A stretch of DNA of 64,000 bases from Echinicola marina. GTDB taxonomy: Bacteria; Bacteroidota; Bacteroidia; Cytophagales; Cyclobacteriaceae. The stretch spans positions 1,243,001 to 1,307,000 of the forward strand of contig NZ_CP080025.1 in assembly GCF_020463795.1 (NCBI RefSeq), in the 5' to 3' direction. The translations under genes were made by a program, and so were the position numbers. This document shows, piece after piece, positions 34,137 to 43,475 of this stretch (within the stretch, counting starts at the first letter, position 1; each line of letters starts with the position of its first letter). The notes under the pieces are model-generated. The model ran no database searches. It was not told the origin of the DNA and saw only the letters and a list, made by a program, of their open reading frames with translations.

Positions 34137-35412
34137 TCTCATCTTCTTCCTCAAGGTTTTCAAACTGCGAAAGATCGTAGGTCTCCGCAGCTAAATAGTG
34201 AGGGTAAATTCTCAAATGTTGTTGTTTTACCTCTTCGGTCAGCGCCTTTCTGAATCCTTCAATATTACTTCCGTCTTGGGCTGCCATAAATACCGGTTCA
34301 ATACCCGTCTTTTTCATATAAACTTTCTTGAGTTTGTCCAGATCAAGGAAATTGGCTTCCTCCACTTCCAGCTCAGTCATATGCATCAACTCTTCCTCTG
34401 AAGGCATTTTCGGAACTAAATCCACTTTGTTGAAAACCAGCAAAACGGGCTTGTCACCAGCTCCCAGTTCATTAAGCGTTTGATTGACCACTGCAATATG
34501 ATCTTCAAAACTCGGATGGGAAATATCTACTACATGCACCAATACATCCGCCTCTTTGATTTCCATCAAGGTAGATTTAAAGGATTCAATAAGGTGAGTA
34601 GGAAGCTTACGGATAAAACCTACTGTATCTGAAAGCAAAAATGGAATTTGATCCAAAACGACTTTTCTTACAGTGGAATCCACTGTGGCAAAGAGTTTAT
34701 TTTCCGCCAAAACCTCAGACTTCGTGACCAAGTTCATCAGGGTACTTTTTCCCACGTTAGTATATCCTACCAAAGCTACACGAACGATTCCCTTTCTGCC
34801 TTTTCGCTGGGTCTCTCCTTGTTTCTCGATTTTCTTCAACTTTTCTTTGAGTTGTGTAATCTGGTTACGTATCATCCTCTTATCGGTCTCGATCTCTTTC
34901 TCACCGGCACCGCCACGAGTAGCAGTCCCCCCTCGCTGACGTTCCAAGTGTGTCCACATCCTGGTCAGTCTCGGCAATAAGTACTGGAACCTTGCCAATT
35001 CCACTTGGGTTTTCGCTTGGGCAGTTTGGGCCCTATTAAGGAATATATCCAAGATCAACAAGGAACGGTCATACACCTTTACCTTAAGCTCATTTTCCAG
35101 GTTTCTCATTTGGGATGGAGAAAGGTCATCATCAAAAATCACCATGTCCACCTCGAAGTGCTTAATATAAGCCTGTATTTCCTCCAGCTTGCCCGATCCC
35201 ACAAAACTCCTGACATCTGGCTTCTCCAATCGCTGTGTAAAGCGATAAACCTCCTTGGCACCCAATGTCTCTGTCAAAAAGGCCAACTCATCCAAATGTT
35301 CTTCTACCTCATGTTCTGATTGATTTTGCCTGATCAAGGCCACCAATACGGCCGTTTCCTCCACGGGAGCGGTTTCAATCAGTTTTTTTAATTTTCTTGT
35401 ATATTTACTCAT
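34132..35412 (-). CDS. hflX: GTPase HflX
   Basis: Ribosome-associated GTPase that splits stalled ribosomes under stress. The 426 residues have an N-terminal HflX domain (about 20-130), a coiled segment with the conserved Gly-rich ERQRGGTATRGGAGEKEIET, and a G domain with the P-loop GYTNVGKST (about 215-223), switch DTVGFIRKLP and NKVD. The C-terminal tail is acidic (QFENLEEEDEN). The gene is single. Confidence 0.94.
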   Translation of the reverse strand: MSKYTRKLKKLIETAPVEETAVLVALIRQNQSEHEVEEHLDELAFLTETLGAKEVYRFTQRLEKPDVRSFVGSGKLEEIQAYIKHFEVDMVIFDDDLSPSQMRNLENELKVKVYDRSLLILDIFLNRAQTAQAKTQVELARFQYLLPRLTRMWTHLERQRGGTATRGGAGEKEIETDKRMIRNQITQLKEKLKKIEKQGETQRKGRKGIVRVALVGYTNVGKSTLMNLVTKSEVLAENKLFATVDSTVRKVVLDQIPFLLSDTVGFIRKLPTHLIESFKSTLMEIKEADVLVHVVDISHPSFEDHIAVVNQTLNELGAGDKPVLLVFNKVDLVPKMPSEEELMHMTELEVEEANFLDLDKLKKVYMKKTGIEPVFMAAQDGSNIEGFRKALTEEVKQQHLRIYPHYLAAETYDLSQFENLEEEDEN

Positions 35413-35647
35413 TCAGAATGCTTATTTCTGTGCTGCAATTTTAGCTATAATAATTTAACATTTACACGAACCATTTAAAAGAAATAGGCTTTAAAATAGT
35501 TCCGCATTACGTACTTAGGGGATATATAACAACGAAAAACACATTTCCATTCACAGCAAATCTCTAAATTATTTTGTATAAAATTAGTCTACTAAATAGA
35601 AAGAATGGAAATTTACAACTTGCTATAGTTAATTGACGATTTTAAAC

Positions 35648-36199
35648 ATGGAAATTAGAAGTACACCCATTCAGGATGTATATGAAATTTATCCCAAGGT
35701 CTTTAATGATGCCAGAGGGTATTTCTTGGAGACTTACCGGGAAGATTTATTGGCCGAAAAAGGCATCAATACCCGCTGGGTACAAGACAACCAATCTTTT
35801 TCAGTTGCAGGAACGGTCAGGGGGCTACATTTTCAGCATGCGCCATTTGCGCAAGCTAAGCTGGTAAGGGTCATCACAGGGAAAGTTTATGATGTTGCCG
35901 TGGACCTCAGAAAAGATTCACCTACATTTGGCCAATACCATGGCGTAATTCTCGACAGTGCCCAGCACAATTTATTATATGTGCCAGAAGGTTTTGCCCA
36001 TGGCTTTTCGGTTTTGGAAGATGCTGTGTTTTCCTATAAATGCTCCAGTTTTTACAGCAAGAAAAGTGAAGGAGGCATTATCTGGAATGATGAATCTTTG
36101 GATATTGACTGGATGGTGGGCTCTCCGATAATTTCTGAAAAGGATTTGTTGTTACCCACATTAGAAAAATTTAAACAACAAACTGGAGGAGGTTTGTAA
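35648..36199 (+). CDS. rfbC: dTDP-4-dehydrorhamnose 3,5-epimerase
   Basis: Epimerises dTDP-4-keto-6-deoxyglucose on the way to dTDP-rhamnose for surface polysaccharide. From ATG 35648 it has 183 residues of cupin fold: DARGYFLETYRED, the catalytic-His block TVRGLHFQ, DVAVDLRKDSPTFGQYHG and PEGFAHGFSVLEDAVF. A TTG at 35633 is in frame but would add five residues before the family start. rfbA, rfbB and rfbD are not adjacent. The next genes are a YwqE-like phosphatase and an epimerase. Confidence 0.92.
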   Translation: MEIRSTPIQDVYEIYPKVFNDARGYFLETYREDLLAEKGINTRWVQDNQSFSVAGTVRGLHFQHAPFAQAKLVRVITGKVYDVAVDLRKDSPTFGQYHGVILDSAQHNLLYVPEGFAHGFSVLEDAVFSYKCSSFYSKKSEGGIIWNDESLDIDWMVGSPIISEKDLLLPTLEKFKQQTGGGL

Positions 36200-36203
36200 G
36201 CAT

Positions 36204-36944
36204 ATGGGATTACTCGATTTATTCAAAAACAAAAAAATGGAACCTTTATCTTTAGACTGGATGGCAGTGGACATGCACTCCCATCTTATCCCAGGAATAG
36301 ATGATGGAGCCAAAACTTTGGATGAATCAGTAGCCATGGTCAAAAGACTCAAAAATTTTGGTTTGAGAAAGCTCATCACCACACCTCACGTGATGACTGA
36401 ATTTTACAAAAACACGCCTGAAATCATCTCGGAAGGGCTTGAAAAACTACAGAAAGCCTTAATTAAGGAAGCTATAGACATTGAAATTGAAGCTGCAGCT
36501 GAATATTATCTGGACGAGGTGTTTATGGAAAAAATCAATAATGGGGAGCCCCTTCTTACTTTCGGTGACAACCATGTCCTGATTGAAACAGGATTTATCA
36601 ATAAACCCAGAATGCTCCAAGAGACCTTATTTGCCCTAGAAACGAAAGGATATAAACCTATATTTGCCCATCCCGAACGCTACCTTTACCTTCACCAAGA
36701 CCCTCAATTACTGGATTCCCTGATTGACAAAGCGGTGACCTTCCAGATCAATCTTCTTTCACTTACCGGTTATTACTCCAAACCGGTCAAAACTCTTGCA
36801 GAAAAACTTATAGATCGAAATGCTGTTAAATTTGTAGGCACTGACTGTCATAATCACCGCTACTTGGACAGTTTGGAAAAGTTGCCCTCAAGTAAGTATT
36901 ATGAAAAACTAAGTGCTTCTAAAATAGCCAATAACCAATTATGA
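36204..36944 (+). CDS. PHP-domain tyrosine phosphatase (CpsB/YwqE type)
   Basis: A manganese-dependent protein-tyrosine phosphatase of the PHP fold that in other bacteria dephosphorylates the BY-kinase controlling capsule export. The 246 residues have metal-binding blocks MHSHLIPGIDDGAKT near 32-46, TTPHVM, a Glu in EAAAEYYLDEVF, HPERYLYL and TDCHNHRY. It is 4 bp after rfbC and overlaps the epimerase gene by 4 bp (ATGA), so the three form one operon. The kinase and capsule genes are not in the window. Confidence 0.85.
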   Translation: MGLLDLFKNKKMEPLSLDWMAVDMHSHLIPGIDDGAKTLDESVAMVKRLKNFGLRKLITTPHVMTEFYKNTPEIISEGLEKLQKALIKEAIDIEIEAAAEYYLDEVFMEKINNGEPLLTFGDNHVLIETGFINKPRMLQETLFALETKGYKPIFAHPERYLYLHQDPQLLDSLIDKAVTFQINLLSLTGYYSKPVKTLAEKLIDRNAVKFVGTDCHNHRYLDSLEKLPSSKYYEKLSASKIANNQL

Positions 36945-37900
36945 AAATATTAATCACAGGCATCACAGGTCTATTTGGCAGTTACCTTGCCAAAGAATTC
37001 TTTGAAGAAGGTGAAATCCATGGATTAAAAAGGCCGAAAAGCAACACGGATCAATTGGGAGCACTTGCAGAAAAGATCATTTGGCATAATGGAGATATCA
37101 ATGATTTTCAATCGCTAGAGGAAGCATTCGAAGGGATGGACCTCATTATCCATTCAGCAGGCCTGGTGTCATTTGACAATAAAGATAGAGAGAGCTTGTT
37201 GAAAGTCAATCATGAGGGTACGACCAATGTAGTCAATGTGATGCTGGACCAAGGTATTAAAAAGATCATCCATGTCAGTTCTGTGGCGGCTATTGGGAGA
37301 GATCCAGAGCAAAGACTCATCGGTGAAGACCATAAATGGGTGGACTCTCCCTGGAACACACCTTATTCCATTTCCAAGTATTATTCGGAATTGGAAGTTT
37401 GGCGTGGCGTGCAGGAAGGGCTGGAGGCCATAGTGCTCAATCCTTCCATCCTATTGGCCAAAATGAACGAAAGAAGCAGCAGCACTGGGCTATACGAATA
37501 TGTCCAAAAGGAAAACTCATTTTACCCCTTGGGCGACATCAATTATATCGATGTCAGAGATGCAGCCAAAATCAGCTTGGAATTGTTCCAAAAGGGACAT
37601 TGGGGAGAGCGTTTCATCCTCAATAACAAATCCACGACCTATCAAATGTTTTTCAAAGAAATGGCCGCGGTAATGGAAAAAAAAGCACCCAATATTCCAA
37701 TCAAGGATTCAATGATTCCCCTAGCCAGCCTATTGAGCAAAATTGCTGGCTTGTTTGGCAAAAAGGGCATCGTCAACAAGCAAACCAGTCGACTGGCGCA
37801 GCAACAAATAAGATTTGACAACACTAAAATCAAATCAGTCCTAAACCCTCAGTTTTCCGAACTAAAGGAAACCTTTAAATGGGCATTGAACGAAAAATAA
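36941..37900 (+). CDS. NAD-dependent epimerase/dehydratase (extended SDR)
   Basis: A 319-residue extended short-chain dehydrogenase. It has the Rossmann loop ITGITGLFGS near residue 5, active-site HVSSVAAIGRD and the YSISK catalytic Tyr/Lys near 143-147, then a C-terminal substrate domain. It probably acts on a nucleotide sugar or a related alcohol. The substrate is not determined by what I can see. It is the last gene of the rfbC operon. Confidence 0.82.
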   Translation: MKILITGITGLFGSYLAKEFFEEGEIHGLKRPKSNTDQLGALAEKIIWHNGDINDFQSLEEAFEGMDLIIHSAGLVSFDNKDRESLLKVNHEGTTNVVNVMLDQGIKKIIHVSSVAAIGRDPEQRLIGEDHKWVDSPWNTPYSISKYYSELEVWRGVQEGLEAIVLNPSILLAKMNERSSSTGLYEYVQKENSFYPLGDINYIDVRDAAKISLELFQKGHWGERFILNNKSTTYQMFFKEMAAVMEKKAPNIPIKDSMIPLASLLSKIAGLFGKKGIVNKQTSRLAQQQIRFDNTKIKSVLNPQFSELKETFKWALNEK

Positions 37901-38021
37901 TTCAAATTCGTTAGATCGAATATTATAAAGCCAAAGTATTAAAAAGTCAAAAAATATTTTCATTGGCTATTTGTGCTACCAATTAAATTGGTATCTTAAA
38001 TTTAAATTCAAAACGACGCAC

Positions 38022-39428
38022 ATGACTGGAGATTTTGAACACGATAGGGAAGAAGAAAGGGCATTGGTAGAGCGGTTTGAGAACTCCCTAAAAGCCAACT
38101 TGGACCTCTTCTTTGATGAAGAGGAACTGGAAGACATCATCCGTTTTTATTTTGATACACAAAAATTCAAAAGAGCCCTAAAAGCCAGTCAGATAGCCCT
38201 GGAGCGATTTCCCTTTTCTTTGGAAATCAAGTTGCTTCATGGACAATGCCTGATCTTCAACGATGAATTGGAAGAAGGTTTGGAGATGTTGGAAAACCTT
38301 AACAACCTCTCTCCCAATAATGAGGAAGTCATTTTGGCACTTTCCAATGGTCTTTTGCTTAACGGAAGTATCAAAGAGGCCATACAGCTGTTAGAAGACT
38401 TTCTTCCAATGGCTGAAGACAAAGCAGAAGTCCATTATTCATTGGGCAATTTTTACCGTGCAGAAAACAATAACGAAAAGGCCATCTACAATTATAAAGA
38501 AGCAGTAAAACTCAAAATCAACCATGAGGATGCCTTATTCCAACTGGCCATGATTACTGAGGAAGAAGGTTCATTTGATGAAATCCTACAGTTTTATCAA
38601 GAGTTTATTGATCAGGATCCTTACAGTGCAGGTGCATGGTACAATCTGGGGGTCGTATATAACCGTCTTGGCCGCTTTGAGGAAGCCATTGAAGCCTATG
38701 ATTATGCTTTGATCATTGATGAGTCCTTTGCCTCAGCCTATTTCAATATGGGCAATGCCCTGATGAACACCAAGCAATATGAAAAAGCGCTGGAGGCTTA
38801 TCAGAACACCATCAACTGTGAGGGAGCCAATTCAGAAAACTGCTGCTATTTGGCAGCTGCCTATGAAAAGCTGGATCAGGTAGACCAAGCTTTCAAATAT
38901 TTCAAGAAATCCGCCAAATTGGATCCGGAATATGATGATGCCTGGTTCGGTCTAGGAATGTGCATGCTCAAAAAAGACAAATATTTCGAGGCCATCCATT
39001 ATTTCAAAAAGGCCCTGAAAATATCAGCTGTAAATGCCAACTATTGGGTAGGACTGGCAGATGCTGAGTACCACTTGGGCAACCTACAGTCCAGTTCAGA
39101 AGCTTATGAAGAAGCCATTAACCTAGAACCTGGGCTAATGGAGACCTACGTTAACCTCTCCATAATATATTTTGATCAAAATCGATTTGAAGAAGCCATT
39201 GATGTCCTAAAAGAAGGAATGGACGAGCTTCCGGAAGAATCAGAGCTCTATTATCGACTAGTAGTTTATCTAATAAAAACAGGTAAATACAAAGAAGCCT
39301 TTTCATATTTAGAAAATGCATTAACTTTGGATTTTGAACGACATGAGCTGTTATATGAACTGATGCCAGAAGTAAAACATCAGAAAGCCATATATAAGAT
39401 CATCGCTCAATACAAAGAAGGATTATAA
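38022..39428 (+). CDS. Large TPR protein
   Basis: A cytosolic protein of 468 residues made almost wholly of tetratricopeptide repeats (about 12-13 from residue 40 to the end). Clear units are AGAWYNLGVVYNRLGRFEEA, ASAYFNMGNALMNTKQYEKA and DDAWFGLGMCMLKKDKYFEA. It starts with an acidic stretch (MTGDFEHDREEERALVERFE). No signal peptide or membrane helix is present. The open frame reaches 37971 but ATG 38022 is the sensible start. It is 31 bp before the ComA-like gene and likely co-transcribed with it. Its partner is unknown. Confidence 0.8.
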   Translation: MTGDFEHDREEERALVERFENSLKANLDLFFDEEELEDIIRFYFDTQKFKRALKASQIALERFPFSLEIKLLHGQCLIFNDELEEGLEMLENLNNLSPNNEEVILALSNGLLLNGSIKEAIQLLEDFLPMAEDKAEVHYSLGNFYRAENNNEKAIYNYKEAVKLKINHEDALFQLAMITEEEGSFDEILQFYQEFIDQDPYSAGAWYNLGVVYNRLGRFEEAIEAYDYALIIDESFASAYFNMGNALMNTKQYEKALEAYQNTINCEGANSENCCYLAAAYEKLDQVDQAFKYFKKSAKLDPEYDDAWFGLGMCMLKKDKYFEAIHYFKKALKISAVNANYWVGLADAEYHLGNLQSSSEAYEEAINLEPGLMETYVNLSIIYFDQNRFEEAIDVLKEGMDELPEESELYYRLVVYLIKTGKYKEAFSYLENALTLDFERHELLYELMPEVKHQKAIYKIIAQYKEGL

Positions 39429-39459
39429 GCCGAATACTATTTACCTTAAAAATTAGAGA

Positions 39460-40230
39460 ATGAATTACGTGCTGAAGAATGTGCCCGTACGTACAGAAAA
39501 ACCACGAACGACAGGATACACCATGGCCATGGACAAAGGTCTTAGCCTAAGAGAAGTAGAAGATTTTATAGATTCCTGTGGAGATTATGTAGATATTGTG
39601 AAGCTTGGTTGGGCAACTTCTTATGTTACTAAAAACCTCACACAAAAACTTCAGATATACAAAGACGCCGGTATCCCAGTTTATTTTGGAGGTACGCTTT
39701 TTGAAGCCTTTGTGATCAGAGATCAGTTTGAGGATTATCGAAAGGTTTTGGACAAGTTTGACTTGGCATACGCGGAGGTTTCTGATGGATCCATCACTTT
39801 GGACCACCAGAAAAAATGTGAATATATCAATATTCTTTCTAAGGATGTTACCGTTCTTTCAGAAGTAGGTTCCAAAGATGCCGCAAAAATCATCCCTCCT
39901 TATAAATGGATCGAACAGATGCAAAAAGAGCTGGATGCTGGTGCTTGGAAAGTCATCGGTGAATCCAGAGAAGCAGGTAATGTGGGACTGTTCCGTGATT
40001 CAGGAGAGGTAAGACAAGGTTTGGTAGAAGAGATCCTGACTAAAATTCCTGAGGAAAAAATCCTTTGGGAAGCTCCTCAGAAAGCGCAACAAGTTTGGTT
40101 TATCAAATTATTGGGCAGCAATGTGAACCTTGGAAATATTGCCCCTAATGAGGTAATTCCTTTGGAAACAATTAGGCTAGGATTAAGAGGTGATACTTTT
40201 GACCACTTTCTAGACCTAGCAAACATATAA
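39460..40230 (+). CDS. Phosphosulfolactate synthase (ComA-like)
   Basis: TIM-barrel enzyme family that adds sulfite to phosphoenolpyruvate to give (2R)-phospho-3-sulfolactate, best known from coenzyme M synthesis. The 256 residues carry family blocks MAMDKGLSLREVEDFID, VDIVKLGWATSYV, VYFGGTLFEAF, EVSDGSITL, the acidic VIGESREAGNVGLF and GSNVNLGNIAPNEVI. This organism does not make coenzyme M. A likely fate of the sulfonate is cysteate for capnine-type sulfonolipids of gliding Bacteroidota, which is an inference. It is followed by a terminator, then DUF368 and aroE. Confidence 0.85.
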   Translation: MNYVLKNVPVRTEKPRTTGYTMAMDKGLSLREVEDFIDSCGDYVDIVKLGWATSYVTKNLTQKLQIYKDAGIPVYFGGTLFEAFVIRDQFEDYRKVLDKFDLAYAEVSDGSITLDHQKKCEYINILSKDVTVLSEVGSKDAAKIIPPYKWIEQMQKELDAGAWKVIGESREAGNVGLFRDSGEVRQGLVEEILTKIPEEKILWEAPQKAQQVWFIKLLGSNVNLGNIAPNEVIPLETIRLGLRGDTFDHFLDLANI

Positions 40231-40237
40231 AAAACAT

Positions 40238-40270
40238 AAGCGACTGATCAGCAACTCGGTCGCTTTGGTT
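40238..40270 (+). terminator. Terminator after the ComA-like gene
   Basis: AAGCGACTGA (40238-40247) pairs with TCGGTCGCTT (40256-40265), with one wobble. A T-rich tail follows. Confidence 0.8.
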
Positions 40271-40290
40271 TTTATTTCCCCTTGTTCTCC

Positions 40291-41226
40291 ATGAAGCATT
40301 TGAAAAATCATATTCTCACTTTTCTCAAAGGAATGGGAATGGGAGCAGCAGATATTGTCCCTGGTGTGTCCGGTGGTACCATAGCCTTGATTACGGGCAT
40401 CTATGAAACCCTGCTGGACAGCATTAAATCAGTGGACATGGAAGCCCTACGGCTCTTATCCAAATTCCAGATCAAAGCGCTTTGGAAACATATCAATGGC
40501 TCCTTCCTGGGAGCTCTCTTGCTGGGAATATTCACCAGTATCTTCACGCTTTCCAAGCTGATCACCTTCCTCATGGATGAGCACCCCATTCCATTATGGT
40601 CTTTTTTCTGTGGATTGATCATCATCAGCTCCATTATGATTCTAAGGGATATCAAGCGATGGAACTTTATCGTCTTTTTGGCCATTCCATTAGGAGCAGG
40701 ACTGGCTTATTGGATCACAGGGCTAAATCCGGTGAGCTCACCAGATGCCATTTATTTCACTTTCATCGCAGGAGCCATTGCCATTTGTGCCATGATCCTT
40801 CCCGGTATCTCCGGAAGCTTTCTATTATTGATTCTCGGAAAATACGAAGTGATTTTAGAAGCTGTAAACCAGAAAGATGTACTTACTTTGGCTATATTTT
40901 CCGCTGGATGCATTGTAGGACTCTTGTCTTTCTCAAGGCTGATCTCATGGTTACTGAATAATTATCATTCACTGACCATTGCAGCACTTTCTGGCTTTAT
41001 GCTGGGGTCGATCAATAAAATCTGGCCTTGGAAAGAAGTCCTGAGCTATAGAATATCTAGTAGTGGGGAACAGAAACCCTTTATTACCGAAAATATTTGG
41101 CCGCATCATTACCTCGCTGTAACTGGGGATGAACCCAAGTTCTTTATCGGTTTGTTAGCGTTTCTTTTCGGGATTATCTTAGTGATAGGGTTAGAAAGAA
41201 CAGCATATTACTTAAAAGGAAAATGA
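40291..41226 (+). CDS. DUF368 polyprenyl-phosphate carrier family protein
   Basis: An inner-membrane protein of 311 residues with about eight to nine hydrophobic segments. It opens with the family signature GMGMGAADIVPGVSGGTIAL, and a second related half follows (AICAMILPGISGSFLLLILG), showing internal symmetry. DUF368 proteins have been identified as recyclers of undecaprenyl phosphate across the membrane (PopT-type). It would supply lipid carrier for peptidoglycan and O-chain synthesis. ATG 40291 is preferred to the TTG at 40282. It overlaps aroE by 4 bp (ATGA). Confidence 0.85.
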   Translation: MKHLKNHILTFLKGMGMGAADIVPGVSGGTIALITGIYETLLDSIKSVDMEALRLLSKFQIKALWKHINGSFLGALLLGIFTSIFTLSKLITFLMDEHPIPLWSFFCGLIIISSIMILRDIKRWNFIVFLAIPLGAGLAYWITGLNPVSSPDAIYFTFIAGAIAICAMILPGISGSFLLLILGKYEVILEAVNQKDVLTLAIFSAGCIVGLLSFSRLISWLLNNYHSLTIAALSGFMLGSINKIWPWKEVLSYRISSSGEQKPFITENIWPHHYLAVTGDEPKFFIGLLAFLFGIILVIGLERTAYYLKGK

Positions 41227-41966
41227 GAAAATTCGGACTTATCGGTTATCCATTAAAGCATTCTTTTTCGAAGAAATATTTTACTGAAAAATTTGAAAAG
41301 GAAAACATCAGTGCTTGTCAGTACGAATTATACGAATTGGACAGTATTGATAAAGTTCCTGATTTGATCAAAAACAACCCTGACTTGGAAGGGCTGAATG
41401 TAACCATCCCTTACAAAGAACAGGTTATTCCTTTTTTGGATGAGCTAGACCCAAGCTGTAAAGCTATTGGGGCAGTGAACTGTATCAAAATCAAGGATGG
41501 CAAGCTTATCGGTTATAATACAGATTATATCGGTTTTAAGGAATCACTTGAGATTTGGCTTGGAGATAGCAAGGGTATTCAAGGCTTGGTTCTGGGAACA
41601 GGAGGAGCTTCCAAAGCAGTAAAACAAGCCCTAAAAAACCTAAATATTCCATACAAAATGGTCTCAAGAACTGCCAATGCAGAAAATGGCACCATTTCTT
41701 ATGAGGACCTGATCAAGAATGAAAAACTTCTTCAGGAATATCATCTCATCATCAATACCACACCATTGGGTACTTTTCCCAATACAGAGGAGATGCCTGA
41801 TATCCCTCTTAGCCAAATAGGCAGAGAGCATAAAATATATGATCTGGTATACAATCCAGAAAAAACCTTCCTAATGCGGTCCACCGAAGCCCGCAGTGCA
41901 GCAGTGAAAAATGGACTGGAAATGCTCCACCTTCAGGCAGAAGCTGCCTGGAAAATCTGGAATTGA
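41223..41966 (+). CDS. aroE: Shikimate dehydrogenase
   Basis: Reduces 3-dehydroshikimate with NADPH in aromatic amino acid synthesis. The 247 residues start with the substrate block LIGYPLKHSFSKKYF, have NVTIPYKEQVIPFLD with the catalytic Lys, GAVNCIKIKDGKLIGYNTDY, the nucleotide loop GTGGASKAVK and NTTPLGTFPN. The length is slightly short of the E. coli enzyme, as is usual here. Its start overlaps the DUF368 stop. Confidence 0.95.
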   Translation: MRKFGLIGYPLKHSFSKKYFTEKFEKENISACQYELYELDSIDKVPDLIKNNPDLEGLNVTIPYKEQVIPFLDELDPSCKAIGAVNCIKIKDGKLIGYNTDYIGFKESLEIWLGDSKGIQGLVLGTGGASKAVKQALKNLNIPYKMVSRTANAENGTISYEDLIKNEKLLQEYHLIINTTPLGTFPNTEEMPDIPLSQIGREHKIYDLVYNPEKTFLMRSTEARSAAVKNGLEMLHLQAEAAWKIWN

Positions 41967-42150
41967 CAGATTTCACCTATTTCACATTTTATTTATCTTA
42001 CTGTTCTAACCTCTACTCCTGCGTTTGGCATAGAAGGAACTGAGTTGCTTATGAAATAGCGGCTAGGCTTTTTTTGGTCCAAAAAGTCAGGATTTGAGAT
42101 GCTGCCCTCTACCAAAGAAAAGCAGTAGGACAAATCAAAACATAATAATT

Positions 42151-43401
42151 ATGTATTGGAAAAAACTATCGCACGAGGAAGTAAAAAAAGCCGTATTTGA
42201 TGCTTTGGCAGAAAACCATGACTATAGGGGACAAACCCCAGCTCTAGGTGTACCAGGGACCTATTTGGACACCACAGAATTCTATCACGACGCTCCTTTT
42301 CTAAAGGATGCCCCATTTATGTCCGTCATGGTCAATAATCCAAATCATATCGGCATTCATACTTTGAAGGAAGAATCTGTATTGGACCTCTTTAAAGGCA
42401 CCCAAAGAATCGAAAGGGACTTGATCAATTTGGTGGCGGAAGAAATCTTTGCAGGCGAAAAAGGTCAACAAGATGGTTATGTCGCCACTGGAGGGACTGA
42501 GGCCAATATTCAGGCCATGTGGGTTTATAGAAACTACTTTCGAAATGAATTCGACGCCAAAACAGAGGAAATAGCCGTTGTCTATTCACAAGACTCCCAT
42601 TATTCCATGCCTAAAGGTGCTAACTTATTGAACCTTCATAATATCATCTTGGAAGTGGACGAGGAGACAAGACAAATCAAGCAAGAGTCCCTTGAGCAAA
42701 AAATTGAAGAGGCTAAAGCTGCAGGGTATAAATATTTCATTATTGTAGCCAATCTTTCTACCACCATGTTTGGCTCGGTAGATGATGTGGATCTATTGGG
42801 CGATTTCTTTACCACAACTAACCTACAGTTCAGAATCCATGTGGACGCAGCTTATGGAGGCTTTATTTATCCCTTTACCAATGAAAACAGCGCCTTCACC
42901 TTCAAAAATCCTTATATTACTTCCATTACCAGTGATGGACATAAAATGCTGCAAACGCCATATGGCACAGGCCTTTTCTTGATCAGGAAAGGCTACATAC
43001 ACCATGTCTGTACCCAAGAGGCACAATATATCCCTGGTAAGGACTATACCCTCAGTGGCTCTAGGTCTGGCGCAAATGCTGTATCCATGTGGATGATCCT
43101 CAAAATCCACGGCTCAGAAGGCCTCAAATACAAAATGGCCTCCCTATGCGACCGTACTGAAAGAATCTGCAAAAAGCTGGAAAGAATGGGAGTGGAGTAT
43201 TTTAGGAACCCTTACCTGAACATCATCACCATGAAAGCAAGCTATATTTCTGACCGTCTCGCCAAAAAATATAACCTAGTGGCTGATAGTTATGAATATG
43301 GGGCAAAATGGTACAAAATAGTGGTTATGCACCATGTGAGACAAGGAGCCTTGGATAGCTTTCTAATGGACCTCGAAGGAGAACTGTCAAGCAAATTTTA
43401 A
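42151..43401 (+). CDS. PLP-dependent group II decarboxylase
   Basis: A 416-residue fold-type I pyridoxal-phosphate enzyme of the group II decarboxylase class (relatives act on tyrosine, glutamate, aspartate or sphinganine phosphate). Visible blocks are YVATGGTEANIQAMWVYRNY (PLP phosphate), HVDAAYGGFIYPF with the ring-binding Asp, and SDGHKMLQTPYGTG with the Schiff-base Lys. The substrate cannot be read from this. ATG 42151 is chosen over an upstream in-frame start at 42094. It stands alone between aroE and the sulfatase, sharing a terminator with the latter. Confidence 0.82.
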   Translation: MYWKKLSHEEVKKAVFDALAENHDYRGQTPALGVPGTYLDTTEFYHDAPFLKDAPFMSVMVNNPNHIGIHTLKEESVLDLFKGTQRIERDLINLVAEEIFAGEKGQQDGYVATGGTEANIQAMWVYRNYFRNEFDAKTEEIAVVYSQDSHYSMPKGANLLNLHNIILEVDEETRQIKQESLEQKIEEAKAAGYKYFIIVANLSTTMFGSVDDVDLLGDFFTTTNLQFRIHVDAAYGGFIYPFTNENSAFTFKNPYITSITSDGHKMLQTPYGTGLFLIRKGYIHHVCTQEAQYIPGKDYTLSGSRSGANAVSMWMILKIHGSEGLKYKMASLCDRTERICKKLERMGVEYFRNPYLNIITMKASYISDRLAKKYNLVADSYEYGAKWYKIVVMHHVRQGALDSFLMDLEGELSSKF

Positions 43402-43416
43402 CTTAAATCCTTCAAC

Positions 43417-43463
43417 ATAAAGCCCCTAGAATACAGCAAAAACATGTTTTCAAGGGGCTTTAT
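43417..43463. terminator. Bidirectional terminator between decarboxylase and sulfatase
   Basis: ATAAAGCCCCT (43417-43427) and AGGGGCTTTAT (43453-43463) form an 11-bp stem with a 25-nt loop between the two convergent stops. Confidence 0.75.
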
Positions 43464-43475
43464 ATTGAAATAGCA

